Positions 9,840 through 21,521 of a DNA stretch of 64,000 nt are shown one piece after another. The position numbers were made by a program, and so were the translations under genes. The stretch is from Ryuthela nishihirai. Its lineage: Eukaryota; Arthropoda; Arachnida; Araneae; Heptathelidae. The stretch covers positions 43,769,095-43,833,094 of the forward strand of contig JAWZYU010000028.1 of NCBI GenBank assembly GCA_038380435.1. Direction: 5' to 3'. How positions within the stretch are numbered: position 1 is the stretch's first letter; every line of letters starts with the position of its first letter. The notes beneath the pieces are model-generated. The model ran no database searches, was not told the origin of the DNA, and was given only the letters and a program-made list of their open reading frames with translations.

Positions 9840-12480
9840 AAACATCAGACGTCACATTGAATAAAAACACTAAACATTCAAGTCATCAATCGCCCAATAA
9901 TCAAAAGTCAATGCTGTAAGAGTGATGCTAAAATTCTAAGTCAACAAGCCTACAATCAAGAGGGAATGCTGTAAGAGTGATCCTTCAAGTCAACAATCCC
10001 ACAAGTCAGAAGGGAATGCTGTAGGTGAAATAATAAGTCAACAATTTCACAATAATCAAAAGTCAATGCTGTAAGAGTGATATTAAACATTCAAGTCAAC
10101 AATCCCACAATAATCAAGGGGAATGTTTTAAGACATATTAAACATTCAAGTCAACAATCGCCCAATAATCAAAAGTCAATGCTGTAAGAGTGATGCTAAA
10201 ATTCTAAATCAACAATCCTACAATAATCAAGAGGGAATGCTGTAAGAGTGATATTGAACCTTCAAGTCAACAACCCCACAATAGTCAGAAGGGAATGATG
10301 TAAGTGAAATAATAAGTCAACAGTTTCACAATAATCAAAAGTCAATGCTGTAAGAGTGATATTAAACATTCAAGTCAACAATCCCACAATAATCAAGGGG
10401 AATGTTTTAAGACATATTAAACATTCAAGTCAAGAATCGCCCAATAATCAAAAGTCAATGCTGTAAGAATGATGCTAAAATTCTAAGTCAACAATCCTAC
10501 AATAATCAAGAGGGAATGCTGTAAGAGTGATATTGAACTTTCAAGTCAACAACCCCACAATAGTCGGAAGGGAATGATGTAAGTGAAATAATAAGTCAAC
10601 AGTTTCACAATAATCAAAAGTCAATGCTGTAAGAGTGATATTAAACATTCAAGTCAACAATCCCACAATAATCAAGGGGAATGCTTTAAGACATATTAAA
10701 CATTCAAGTCATCAATCGCCCAATAATCAAAAGTCAATGCTGTAAGAGTGATGCTAAAATTCTAAGTCAACAAGCCTACAATCAAGAGGGAATGCTGTAA
10801 GAGTGATCCTTCAAGTCAACAATCCCACAAGTCAGAAGGGAATGCTGTAGGTGAAATAATAAGTCAACAATTTCACAATAATCAAAAGTCAATGCTGTAA
10901 GAGTGATATTAAACATTCAAGTCAACAATCCCACAATAATCAAGGGGAATGTTTTAAGACATATTAAACATTCAAGTCAACAATCGCCCAATAATCAAAA
11001 GTCAATGCTGTAAGAGTGATGCTAAAATTCTAAATCAACAATCCTACAATAATCAAGAGGGAATGCTGTAAGAGTGATATTGAACCTTCAAGTCAACAAC
11101 CCCACAATAGTCAGAAGGGAATGATGTAAGTGAAATAATAAGTCAACAGTTTCACAATAATCAAAAGTCAATGCTGTAAGAGTGATATTAAACATTCAAG
11201 TAAACAATCCCACAATAATCAAGGGGAATGTTTTAAGACATATTAAACATTCAAGTCAACAATCGCCCAATAATCAAAAGTCAATGCTGTAAGAGTGATG
11301 CTAAAATTCTAAATCAACAATCCTACAATAATCAAGAGGGAATGCTGTAAGAGTGATATTGAACCTTCAAGTCAACAACCCCACAATAGTCAGAAGGGAA
11401 TGATGTAAGTGAAATAATAAGTCAACAGTTTCACAATAATCAAAAGTCAATGCTGTAAGAGTGATATTAAACATTCAAGTCAACAATCCCACAATAATCA
11501 AGGGGAATGTTTTAAGACATATTAAACATTCAAGTCAAGAATCGCCCAATAATCAAAAGTCAATGCTGTAAGAATGATGCTAAAATTCTAAGTCAACAAT
11601 CCTACAATAATCAAGAGGGAATGCTGTAAGAGTGATATTGAACTTTCAAGTCAACAACCCCACAATAGTCGGAAGGGAATGATGTAAGTGAAATAATAAG
11701 TCAACAGTTTCACAATAATCAAAAGTCAATGCTGTAAGAGTGATATTAAACATTCAAGTCAACAATCCCACAATAATCAAGGGGGAATGCTTTAAGACAT
11801 ATTAAACATTCAAGTCATCAATCGCCCAATAATCAAAAGTCAATGCTGTAAGAGTGATGCTAAAATTCTAAGTCAACAAGCCTACAATCAAGAGGGAATG
11901 CTGTAAGAGTGATCCTTCAAGTCAACAATCCCACAAGTCAGAAGGGAATGCTGTAGGTGAAATAATAAGTCAACAATTTCACAATAATCAAAAGTCAATG
12001 CTGTAAGAGTGATATTAAACATTCAAGTCAACAATCCCACAATAATCAAGGGGAATGTTTTAAGACATATTAAACATTCAAGTCAAGAATCGCCCAATAA
12101 TCAAAAGTCAATGCTGTAAGAATGATGCTAAAATTCTAAGTCAACAATCCTACAATAATCAAGAGGGAATGCTGTAAGAGTGATATTGAACTTTCAAGTC
12201 AACAACCCCACAATAGTCGGAAGGGAATGATGTAAGTGAAATAATAAATCAACAGTTTCACAATAATCAAAAGTCAATGCTGTAAGAGTGATATTAAACA
12301 TTCAAGTCAACAATCCCACAATAATCAAGGGGGAATGCTTTAAGACATATTATACATTCAAGTCAACAATCGCACAACAATCAAAAATCGATACTGTAAG
12401 ATTGACGTTAAATAGCCAAGTCAACAATCTCAGAACAATCAAGAGCAAATGCCTTAAGAGTGCTGTAAGTGAAATAATAA
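9840..12480. repeat. Higher-order satellite, ~279-bp unit of ~55-bp subunits
   Basis: The basic subunit is about 55 bp (AAGTCAACAATCCCACAATAATCAAG, then a GGAATGCTGTAAGAGTGAT core). About five subunits form a higher-order unit. The landmark AATCAAGGG(G) recurs at 10112, 10391, 10670, 10938, 11217, 11496, 11775, 12044 and 12323, giving steps of 279 bp with two shorter steps of 268-269. The short steps lack part of one subunit. Edges are degenerate on both sides, as expected for unequal exchange. There is no coding role. Confidence 0.9.
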
Positions 12481-13477
12481 GTCAACAATACCACAATAAT
12501 GAAAAGTCAGTGCTGTAAATGTAATAGTAAACATTCAAGTCATAAATCACAATAATAAGTGAATGCTGCAAGTGAAATAATAAATCAACAATCCCACAAT
12601 AATCAAAAGTCAATACTGTAAGAGTGATGTTAAACATTGAAGTCAACAATATCACTGTAACGAGAATCAGTGCTGTATTAAATATTGAAATCGCTAATTG
12701 CACTGAACCTGGAGTCAGTGCTGCTTTCATTGAAGCTACCAGGTGCGCTAGCAAGCAATCGTGTCATTGTCACGAAGTCTTCAACCAGTGGAGACAGTAT
12801 CAGATTCTGCTGATCGGCGGTTGCGGCAACACGCTCCCAACTAATCTACCAGAACTGGAGATGGTTCTTCACGTCCACTGCTCTTAAGCTACTTTCCGAA
12901 CAAGGCGCTAATGCAGACTAATGCACAGCAGATTAAGCTTGCCACTCACGGAAACCTAATCGGTTACCGTAATTATTCTGGATTTTCGAATTTCAATCTC
13001 TTAACATAATCGAGTGTGAAAGTTAATAGTTATTATCTTATAAAGCTATTATTATTGTTGTCTATGCAGAACGAATTGAGGCCAGTTTCGCTGTGTCCAT
13101 GTATATGTTTTAGATAAAACAACAAATCAGTCACATCACTGTCTGTCTGCATGAAATGAGAAGAATTGAATGGCCTTTACTTGGACAAAATCCAACACGC
13201 AACTTTCATTCTGATGGTTCGTTCAGAGAGAACACTGCTTCAGACAAAGTTTTCGTCGGTAAAGGATACTCATTCAATATCAATTCATCATCAAGTCATC
13301 TTCCCTCCCTCTTTCCTATTTCCTCCATCATCTCCTTCTCTTCTTCCCCCTCGAATTTCTTTTTTTCTCTCTTTTCTTCCCCGTCTTCTACATTCCCCCA
13401 TTTTTTCCCCTCCGTTCTCTACATTCCTTTTCCTTCACTACTGTTGTAGGAGCAATGTTAAAAATAAAGTCGCAAAT
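12481..13477. other. Degenerate satellite edge and unassigned sequence
   Basis: Decayed subunits of the preceding satellite continue to about 12700. After that I see no gene. A polypyrimidine tract occupies about 13295-13440 and creates spurious open frames. Confidence 0.45.
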
Positions 13478-13700
13478 AATGTCATTTAGCCGAGTGGTTA
13501 GCGCGCTTGGCTACTGATCTACGGGACCTGGGTTCGAGCGCCGGGTAAGGCATGGATGTTCGTGTTGTTTTTCTGCTGAGGTCCTGCCATCCTCTCAGAC
13601 CTTCTACTCTGGCATATAAACTGACAGGCTCCTGTAAGACCTCTGTGGCAAGCAGCTGCTTGAGGGGGTATTTATTTATATTTGTATAATCCTATGTTAT
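13478..13700 (+). mobile_element. Second tRNA-derived SINE family (Ser/Leu-like head)
   Basis: A tRNA-like head with A box TAGCCGAGTGGTTAGCGCG and B box GGTTCGAGCGC is followed by about 150 bp of unrelated body and an AT-rich tail (TATTTATTTATATTTG). The length, box spacing and absence of a closing acceptor stem indicate a SINE and not a functional tRNA. The body differs from SINE-1. Confidence 0.6.
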
Positions 13701-13987
13701 AAGCTGTACATTATAGATTATTTAAGTTGCATTTTAAATGTTACAATTTTGTAACAATGTGTTATAACTAGTATTTAAAAATTTATTTATGCTAACATTG
13801 CATGTTATAATTAATGTTAAAATAAATCCATCATAATTTATATATTATATTTCATTTATATTATGATTAATATATTGTATTATAGTTATAATTTACAGAT
13901 TATAATTTATTAATATTATAATTCATATGTTATCATATACAGGGTGTCCCTGAATTCATGGGGGGCCTTGATTCATGGGGGGATGGC

Positions 13988-14149
13988 CACGCTGGATGGC
14001 CTTGACGGGAGGCTACCATCTGTCTCCCAACAGCTGCTACACTGGGTCCCCTCCCCCAACCTTCTCTGAGCCTTCGGGGTCCATGTGACCTGGTCATTTA
14101 GCCCATGGTGTGCAAAAAAGTGCCGCTCAGAGGTAAAACAACCCAACCC
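13988..14149 (+). mobile_element. 5'-truncated SINE-1 nested in the mariner TIR
   Basis: The 3' half of SINE-1, starting CACGCTGGATGGCC and ending AAAACAACCCAACCCAA, interrupts the left TIR of the mariner. The word CCTGAAT occurs on both sides (near 13949 and 14152), a plausible short target duplication. It post-dates the mariner insertion. The truncation point lies just downstream of the GTTAAAGAA site that recurs as an insertion point in other SINE-1 copies. Confidence 0.85.
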
Positions 14150-14293
14150 AACCTGAATGACCCAAACGTGAGGGGATGGTAGTACACACTGAACCCACCA
14201 ATATTTGTCATAGAATATGCGGCCGCAAACTCAGTGAGGAGTCGGAAATGAAGGACAGACACATGTTTCCAGAGTGACATTTATTGGAGATCA

Positions 14294-15376
14294 TTACAAC
14301 AAATGCTCAAACGTCCGCCCACCAACGTTGATACAGGCGGCACAACGGCGGAGTAGCGATCGGCGTACCTGCTCATAAACACCGGGCTTGTCACGCACAT
14401 CGGCTGCTGCAATGGACAATCGGGCTACCAGATCCTCCGCAGACTGCACAGGCATCTCGTACATGACACTCTTCAAATGTCCCCACAGAAAGAAATCGAT
14501 ACAAGAAAGATTGGGCGACTTGGGGGGGGGGGAGCACGGGATGGGATCACCGCGCCCAATCCATCGGTTCCCAAATGTGGTATGAAGATGCTGACGCACG
14601 TCCATGCTGAAATGGGCTGGTGTCCCATCGTGCTGGAACCACATACGGGCGCGGATTGCGGCTGGAACATCCTGAAGCAATTCTGGCAAAACCTGTTGCA
14701 GAAAAATACGGTACGTTAACCCGTCGAGGCGGCCCGGCAGTAGGTAGAGTCCAATTAAGTAGTCATGCACGATCCCGGACCAGACATTGACAGCGGACCG
14801 TTGCTGGTTCGAATTTGGACGTGTACCATGGGGGGTTTGGGCCGCCCACAAATGCGCATTAGGGACTTTCACTATGGTTTCACGTGAGAATGTTAATTCA
14901 TCCATAAAGAGCATTTGCATGGGGGAAATCGGGATATGCGGCACTTTGCTGCAGGTACCACTGGGCGAAATCCCAGTGCAGGGGATAATCTACAGCTGTC
15001 AATGCCTGCACTCGCCGCAAGTGATAGGGGTGTAGCCCTTCTTCATGCAGTACTCGCCAGACACTGTTCCGATGCACACCCAGGCTCTGGGTAGCAGATA
15101 GCGTGCTTGTACCTGGGTTATCTGTCACCATATGCAAGATGTCCTCGCTCATAGCTGGCGTTCCGACCGTCCGTGCTCGTCCGCTATCATGTCGACTGAT
15201 GTGCAAGGTGCCTGCCTCAGACAGCTGGTGGTGCAGTCGCGCAAACATTTTATGATCGGGCACATGGCGCATAGGATATTGCTCATGGTAGACTTTACCT
15301 CACCTCAACCATTGCCCTCGGCTACGCCGTACATCAGGTGCATAATGGCTTTCTCTGCGTTCGTAAACTGCTCCAT
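14294..15376 (-). pseudogene. Mariner transposase with DUF4817-like N-terminus, broken
   Basis: Translated on the minus strand, the N-terminus (FTNAEKAIMHLMYG, then PDHKMFARLH) matches the helix-turn-helix DUF4817 region found in many arthropod mariner transposases. The catalytic core follows: FMDELTFSRE, HDGTPAHF and LSCIDFFLWG, which align with the three acidic positions. One in-frame TGA lies at 15305-15307, a frameshift lies just upstream of the YHEQYP stretch near 15285, and a second frameshift is near 14920-14940. A C-run lies between the second and third motifs; the second-to-third acidic spacing is about 43 residues as read, near the 41 of DD41D mariners. Non-functional. Confidence 0.85.
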
Positions 15377-15567
15377 CTCGTGTCCGGTCGACGCTGATAA
15401 TGCTGCGGTTTGGCCGATCCAGAGCTTTTGAGCCGTGCTGCCTCGTCTGCGCCTACTACCGGCACCGGGCTGCTTTTGTGGCCGCATATTCTATGACGAA
15501 TATTGGTGGGTTCGGCATGTACTACCATCCCCTCACGTTTTGGCCATAAATTCAGGAACACCTTGTA

Positions 15568-15892
15568 TATATTTTAAAATTTACAATTTTTATCCTATAA
15601 TTTATTTTTGCTTTCATGATGACAATTGCTCATGAAAACGTGCGTTGTCTCACGAGAATATGAAATATATATGTATAATGGGATGGGCTTCTTCAATAAG
15701 AAAAGCCACATAAAATATTTTTCATACATTTCTGAATGTTCAAGAGCCACAGAAATATTGTTCTAAAATTGTATTTATAAATAATAAAAAATGCAACTAT
15801 GTAGTAGTCTTACTCACTAAAGCAGAATATGTTTAATCTATGCTACTTGAAGACTTTGATTGAGTTTTCATTTTTGCAGTTAATAGTTTAAA
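15568..15892. other. AT-rich unassigned sequence
   Basis: No gene seen. A short AAGAGCCACAGAAATATTG near 15740 resembles the interior of hAT non-autonomous elements but no terminus could be defined. Confidence 0.4.
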
Positions 15893-16290
15893 ATCTGGCT
15901 GGTAGGATGTCAGAGCTGTTCTAAGAAGCTCAGTGAGGTGGCTGGTAGGATGTCAGAGCTGATCTAAGAAGCTCAGTGAGGTGGCTGGTAGTTTGTCAGA
16001 GCTGCTCTAAGAAGCTCAGTGAGGTGGCTGGTAGGAAGTCAGAGCTGTTCTAAGAAGCTCAGTGAGGTGGCTGGTAGGATGTCAGAGCTATTCTAAGAAG
16101 CTCAGTGAGGTGCCTGGTAGGATGTCAGAGCTGTTCTAAGAAGCTCAGTGAGGTGGCTGGTATGATGTCAGAGCTGTTCTAAGAAGCTCAGTGAGGTGGC
16201 TGGTAGGATGTCAGAGCTGCTCTAAGAAGCTCAGTGAGGTGGCTGGTAGGATGTCAGAGCTGTTCTAACTAAGAAGCTCAGTGAGGTGGC
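15893..16290. repeat. 43-bp tandem repeat, about 9 copies
   Basis: The unit is GGTAGGATGTCAGAGCTG plus TTCTAAGAAGCTCAGTGAGGTGGCT in order, 43 bp (unit starts at 15901 and 15944). Units differ by one or two bases; one carries a 4-bp ACTA insertion near 16266. Confidence 0.9.
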
Positions 16291-16689
16291 TGTTAGTGAG
16301 GATAGCACGATGTTTTGACTTGACAAATTTCATTACAGAGAAGACAGATTCACAGAAGTAAGTTGTCCCAAAAACAGAGAGTAGTCGGAAGCCATTTTTC
16401 TGAAGAGTGGTATACTTTGCTTCTGGGATTTGTTTCCAAAAGTCAGTTACTAGTTATGTCCCGCTACCGCCGCAAGCGCGTAACTTGTGTGTATTGCATG
16501 AAGAGTGATGATGCAGACTCCAGTTGTATCATTCGCACTTGTTTAAATTTTGGATATGTTTTCTTTTTCTTCGTAATCTATTGAAGACGGTGATTTCAAT
16601 GGTATACTTCTGAATTTTATACCTCTCGGGTCTACGGGAAGCCCACTGTTCCACACCCGGATCTCAAAGGGTTAATAAAATTTTAGGAA
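16291..16689. other. Unassigned sequence
   Basis: No supported gene. A 73-codon frame at 16363-16584 has no family resemblance that I can name. Confidence 0.35.
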
Positions 16690-16766
16690 AATTGACATTG
16701 AAACCCAATATATTGTCTCGGAGCCGCACAGAGTAGCTTTGGGAGCCACAGTTTGCCCACCTTTGA
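16690..16766. mobile_element. Probable hAT terminus relic
   Basis: Read from the right, the segment starts CAAAGGTGGGCAAACTGTGGC and continues GCTACTCTGTGCGGCTCC, the style of hAT ends (GTGGCTC and GCGGCTC words). I could not find the partner terminus or an 8-bp duplication. Confidence 0.4.
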
Positions 16767-16974
16767 TATCTAATATATTTTAACGTAGTAAGACTAATAA
16801 GTCATATCTTTTTTTAATTGAAATGACAGTTGGAATTGTGAAGAAAAGTAGTCGAGTGGTTTTGAATGTGTGCAGGAATAGTAGAAGTGTGCTTCCTTAT
16901 GAAGAAAGATATTGCAAGTATCCGTTTTAGTAGTGTGTTCAAGTTTCAGTATATTCTTCTGCGTGTTGAAGAGG

Positions 16975-17357
16975 TTGGGCTGGGTTGTTTTACCTCTGAG
17001 CGGCACTTTTTTGCACACCTTGGGCTAAATGGCCAGGTCACATGGACCCCGAAGGCTCAGAGAAGGTTGGGGGAGGGGACCCACTGGAACAGCTGTTGGG
17101 AGACAGATGGTAGCCTCCCGTCAAGGCCATCCAGCGTGTTCTTTAACGTGCACAGGGTATGGCTCTCCCGCACACGGGACCACGGCTTAACGTCCCATCC
17201 GACGGACGGCGGCCTTTCCATAGGTATCCCCTACTGACCGTGGGCAGGGCGGGGAATTTTGCGGAGATAAATCTCAACGCTGACCCAGCTGGGACTCGAA
17301 CCTGGGAACTACAGATTACGAGCCTGGCGCGCTACCGATTGAGCCACCCCCGCCCCC
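16975..17357 (-). mobile_element. SINE-1, near full length
   Basis: Complete from the 3' tail complement (GGGCTGGGTTGTTTTACC) to the head complement (GAGCCACCCCCGCCCC), with a small deletion at 17219-17222. The flanks GTTGAAGAGG (left) and GTTAAAGAGG (right) look like a target duplication with one mismatch. Confidence 0.9.
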
Positions 17358-17712
17358 CTGTTAAAGAGGATATCGTCCCAGTTAACATACTGCTTTAATA
17401 AAGTGTAAAAAGCGATAGATGGAACCCGTTTATACAAGTTGTGTAACAGCAGATTAGAAAGCACTGACGATATATATCAAACTCTGAAAGTTGTGTTATG
17501 CTAACCAAAAAGTACTTTGTACGCTTAGAAATAATGCAAGGTAGTTATTTTTAAGAATTGCCTTGCAAAATCTTGTTATGCAATATTTTATGAAGTGCTA
17601 AGCCTCATTTATGATGTTTCAACACTTAAAGCTTGTTGATTAGTATTCTAATTAACGAAAAGTTGGAACATTTAATTCTCTTTGCATATTCTACTGAAAA
17701 TAATCTTATTAA
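17358..17712. other. AT-rich unassigned sequence
   Basis: No gene, terminus or tandem repeat identified. Confidence 0.45.
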
Positions 17713-17715
17713 TTA

Positions 17716-19282
17716 CACTGGGCAACAAATTTTCATAAAAGTCATGCCCCTGAGATAAAAGTAGCCATTTCTTAAAGAGTTCAAAATGCTGAACACGAAT
17801 ATGATAATGAAAATGCAAAATTGGCTACGATTTCTGAGAAATCCAAAGTAGCTTCTTATGTATATAATAGAGTAATTAATAAATAATAATAATGTATATA
17901 ATAGAGTAATAACATATGACATGTATCAGTAAAGCTCTGCTTCTACTTCCGACGTCGCTTATAGAGCTGCTCAGGATCATCTCTGGCGAGCATCCAACAG
18001 TAGTCATCCAACATTGAAGTGGACCAGTTTCCCTGGTATCGTTTCTCCATCTTTGCAATGTCCTGGTGAAACGTTCACGGTGCTTTTCACTAACCATGCC
18101 GCAGTTGTCGGGGAAGAAATCTAAGTGGGAATGGAGAAAGTGGATCTTTAAGGACATATTGCAGCCACGTTTGTGATACAGAGACAACATGTCCTAAATC
18201 AGTTTCTTGTAGTTGTCTGCCCTGACATTCCCGAGGAATTTAGTTGACACCAGACGAAACGCGTCCCAAGCCTTTTTCTCGTCACCCTGAAGCAGGCTAT
18301 CGAACATCTGGTCTCTGAACAGCTCGCGGATCGGAGGACCCACAAAATTTCCCTCTTTAATTTTCGCTTTGTTGAGTCAAGGGAATTTGTCAGCCAAGTA
18401 CTTGAAAGCTGATGCAGTCCGATCCATGGCTTTTACGAAGTTTTTCACCACACCGAGTTTGATGTGTAGGGACGGTAGCAGGATTTTGTGCATTTCTGCC
18501 AGTGCTGGGTGTTCGACATTCTTCTCTCCGACCTTCAGAGATTTCCTCTAAGGCCAGTTTCTCTTCACGTAGTGCAAAGTCTTTGCTCGGCTGTCCCATT
18601 CACATAAGAAACAGCAGTACTTCGTATGTATCAGCTGCAGACCGATCAACAAAGCCACTACCTTCAAGTCACAACAGAGATGCCAGCCATACTTGCTGTA
18701 TTGAAGACAGTTCAACATCTCTTTTAGGTTGTCGTAGGTTTCTTTCATGTAGACAGCGTGTCCAACCGAAATGAATGGAAGTCGATTTCCATTATGCAAC
18801 AACACCGCCTTGAGACACAATTTCGAGGACATCACTTCCCTGCAAATGCAACAAAATGTATCTGCACTATTAACACAATTATGAGACATCACTACTGCTA
18901 GATTAAAACTGCAAGGATCACTTGTGTTGTACTTATGACTCAGGGGTAAATGTGAGTCGCTCAAAAGACTTGCTCACCCTATGAAACGTCGCTTACAACT
19001 AACGATTTCATCGTCTTTTATCCGCGATGTCATGACTTAACTACATTGCATCAGACAATGATGTAATACCTCCGGGGGTTGTGTTTATGGCTGGCTGATG
19101 CAATACAACGCAATATGTTGTGCAATATATAGTTTAAAATACAGTGTTGCGAAATGGTCATCTCTGTCTCTCCTAAACTAGAGCCAATCGACAAATTTTA
19201 TTGTCATTTTCGTGTTCAGCACCTCAAAATTAGTAAAGATTGGCTATTTTCATTTCAAATCTATTTTTTGTGTTGCCCAATG
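17716..19282 (-). mobile_element. TIR-bounded DNA element, unclassified superfamily
   Basis: The left end begins CACTGGGCAACAAATTTT and the right end, read inward, begins CATTGGGCAACACAAAAAA. Similarity continues for about 130 bp: AAAAGTAGCCATT versus GAAAATAGCCAAT, then TGCTGAACACGAATATGA versus TGCTGAACACGAAAATGA, then ATTGGCTA versus ATTGGCTC. Both flanks are TTA (17713-17715 and 19283-19285). CACTG ends with a 3-bp duplication recall the CMC (CACTA-like) group, whereas a TTA duplication also fits PIF/Harbinger, so the superfamily is left open. The interior carries one decayed coding region. Confidence 0.8.
17943..18964 (-). pseudogene. Decayed conserved protein of unknown class, candidate transposase
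   Basis: Read on the minus strand over three frames. An N-terminal Cys pair (FCCICREV) is followed by YDNLKEMLNCLQYSKYGW, then CCDLKVVALLIGLQ with YCCFLCEWDSRA just after it, then LHIKLGVVKNFVKAMDR, IRELFRDQMFDSLLQG, KKAWDAFRLVSTKFLGN, FLHSHLDFFPDNCGMVSE, and a C-terminus DDPEQLYKRRRK ending at 17943. From memory the same order occurs in multicopy uncharacterised arthropod proteins. An Asp followed by a CxxC would suit a DDE transposase with a zinc-binding insertion (inference). Frameshifts occur near 18560 and 18045, in-frame stops near 18370 and 18195, and the N-terminal part looks shortened. Confidence 0.65.
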
Positions 19283-19285
19283 TTA

Positions 19286-19666
19286 GTCATTATTAGAATA
19301 ATTACTCCATTTGCTTATTAAGTTAATTATTTAAGTTTTCTTTTTTCTTTTTAAACGATTACTTTATATATTAAATAAGCTCATTTATTATCAGTTTTGT
19401 TAATTGGAACCACTACATTTATATGTTATAATTAATATATTGCAATCAATGTTATAATTATTGTTATAATTAATATACTAAAATTTAATACATTATTACG
19501 ACAGACGAACGTGACCTGAACGCTCGTGTATGCTTCTGCGAGAGATTTATTTTAACCAGCGAATTGAAATACAGCACCGATGTAAAAAAAATAGAAGAGA
19601 TAGAGTTGTTGTTGGAATTGTGGAGTTCTGAAAGGAGGCATAAATAGCCTTAGTCTGTGCACGAGA
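19286..19666. other. AT-rich unassigned sequence
   Basis: No gene identified. Repeated TTATAATTAATAT words are low complexity. Confidence 0.4.
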
Positions 19667-19674
19667 GTCTAAAG

Positions 19675-20124
19675 CAGCGCTGTCCAACTAGAGGACCGCA
19701 CAAAGATTTTTGTGGCCCACCAAAAAAAATCAAGTTTTTTCTTTAAATTTTAAATAAATGTCTGTAATCCACTTTATAATTTTTTGTCAACTTATATTAC
19801 TTTACTTCATATGCAATGTTCAACTTACTCATTCTATTTGCAATTATTATTGCATTATTTCATCTTACTCATTCTATTCTTATTGCCCAACAACTACGGC
19901 CACAATGCTTCCATTAAATTTATTAAATATATGATAAGGTTTAGAAAATTTATATTGGTTTTTTATTACTTATTATATTTCGTATAAATAAAATAATTTT
20001 TTGAGGTGACATAAACTGACTTTTCAATTACCTATCCTATTCTATTCTATTCTTTTTTTTTGGCCCCCGAAATATTAGCAAAGGAAAAAATGGCCCGCGG
20101 TCTTAGAGAAGTTCGACAGCACTG
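19675..20124. mobile_element. hAT-type MITE (450 bp) with perfect 8-bp TSD
   Basis: The left terminus CAGCGCTGTCCAACTAGAGG and the right terminus, read inward, CAGTGCTGTCGAACTTCTC are inverted repeats. A perfect GTCTAAAG duplication flanks it (19667-19674 and 20125-20132). GTGGCCCACC and GGCCCGCGG lie inside each end. The interior is AT-rich with no transposase. Confidence 0.92.
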
Positions 20125-20132
20125 GTCTAAAG

Positions 20133-21140
20133 AATAAATGTTTTTATTTGTTGTGTGCGCGGGAGATCGATTAGTTTATTGGTGTGGATCGAGTTGTTAA
20201 GCTGGTAAAGATAAAGAAGAATTTTGTCGTCTTGTGTGGGGTGATCAACGCCTGAAAAGAATTGGTTCTGAGGAACCAGTATACTTAGCCACAGTTTTGG
20301 AGGACTTGAGGACTAAAACCTAAGAAGGAAATCGTTTTGTGCATAGTTATTTAGTTATTTAGGAATTGGTAAGGTTATTCTCGAGATATTGCAAGTATTC
20401 ACATATATGATTGCAGTTAGATTGAATATTTATTTATCAACATGATTTTATTTGTTCATTGAATGATTTTAGTCTTGTTTCGTGAATTGGATGTGAATAG
20501 AATTGAGATAATGGATTCTTCTGAAAGTTGATCTTTGTATTATTATAGAGTTTCGTGCCGGTTGACTTAGTTCGTTTATAAATAATTTCATCCATGCTTT
20601 TATAATAAATTGCATTGTAGTGTAATTTTCATTGACCGATTTGTACTTGAACTCACGTTCAGTGCTCATCCATTTTAAATTGAAACAATATTATAAATAG
20701 ATTAAATCCATTTATCTTATCATTTATATATTACAATTCGATTGTTGTAATTTATATGTTATCATTATATGTTATATATTCTATGTAACATTCTATATAT
20801 ATATATAGGTATATTATATTTAAAATATGTATAAGTAGATAGGATTATCAAATATTCATTATTGAAACTTCGCAGCATTATGATTCTATGTTGCAATTTA
20901 TTTATGTTATAATTTATATGCTATCATATTTGTTATAATTTCTATGTCATAACCTATTTACGTTATAATTTAAATGTCAAAATTTATTTGTTATGGTTTA
21001 TAGGACAATTATTAATACTTCAATTTATTTGTTATTTAATTAATTTCTGTTTATGTGTTATTTATTTATGTTTTAATTTATGTATTATAATTGATTTATA
21101 TACTAATCATATTTCTTCCTCGTCATTTCTTCTTATTCTT
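20133..21140. other. AT-rich unassigned sequence
   Basis: No gene identified. From 20690 there are many ATTTATATGTTATAATT words without a fixed period. Confidence 0.45.
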
Positions 21141-21500
21141 TACCTCTCTCACTTTCCATCCATCTCTTCCTCCCTCACTTTCTCTCCATCTCTTCCTCCC
21201 TCACTTTCTCTCCATCTCTTCCTTCCTCACTTTCTCTCCATCTCTTCCTCCCTCACTTTCTCTCCATCTCTTCCTCCTTCTCCTTTTCTCCCCCCACTTT
21301 CTCTCTATCTCTTCCTCCCTCACTTTCTCCCCATCTCTTCCTCCCTCACGTTTTCTCCATCTCTTCCTTTCCTCAATTTCCCTACATCTCTTTCTTTGAC
21401 CCTCCCACTATCTCTCTTCTCTCCGTCTCCCACACTTCCATCCCTACTCATTCCCTCTCTTCTTTCCCTCAAAATTTCCTTCTTTTCCTTTACCTTTCGA
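21141..21500. repeat. Polypyrimidine minisatellite, 27-bp unit
   Basis: The unit TCTCTCCATCTCTTCCTCCC plus TCACTTT is 27 bp and repeats about eight times before degenerating. Because 27 is a multiple of three, all plus-strand frames stay open and give Ser/Leu/Pro-rich pseudo-proteins, which should not be annotated as genes. Confidence 0.85.
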
Positions 21501-21521
21501 TTCTTTACTTCTTCTCTTCAA

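Larger units (their letters stand above)
13938..15567 (-). mobile_element. Mariner-like DNA transposon, long TIRs, decayed
   Basis: The termini TACAGGGTGTCCCTGAATTC (left) and, read inward from the right end, TACAAGGTGTTCCTGAATTT are inverted repeats. After removing the SINE nested in the left end, similarity continues inward through ACGTGAGGGGATGGTAGTAC and ATAGAATATGCGGCC, giving TIRs of roughly 100 bp. Both flanks are TA. It carries one broken transposase on the minus strand. Confidence 0.9.

Noticed and set aside
13156..13489. 97- and 107-codon frames near 13.2-13.5 kb
   Set aside because: Two overlapping frames over a polypyrimidine tract, Ser/Pro/Phe-rich, with no homology recognised.
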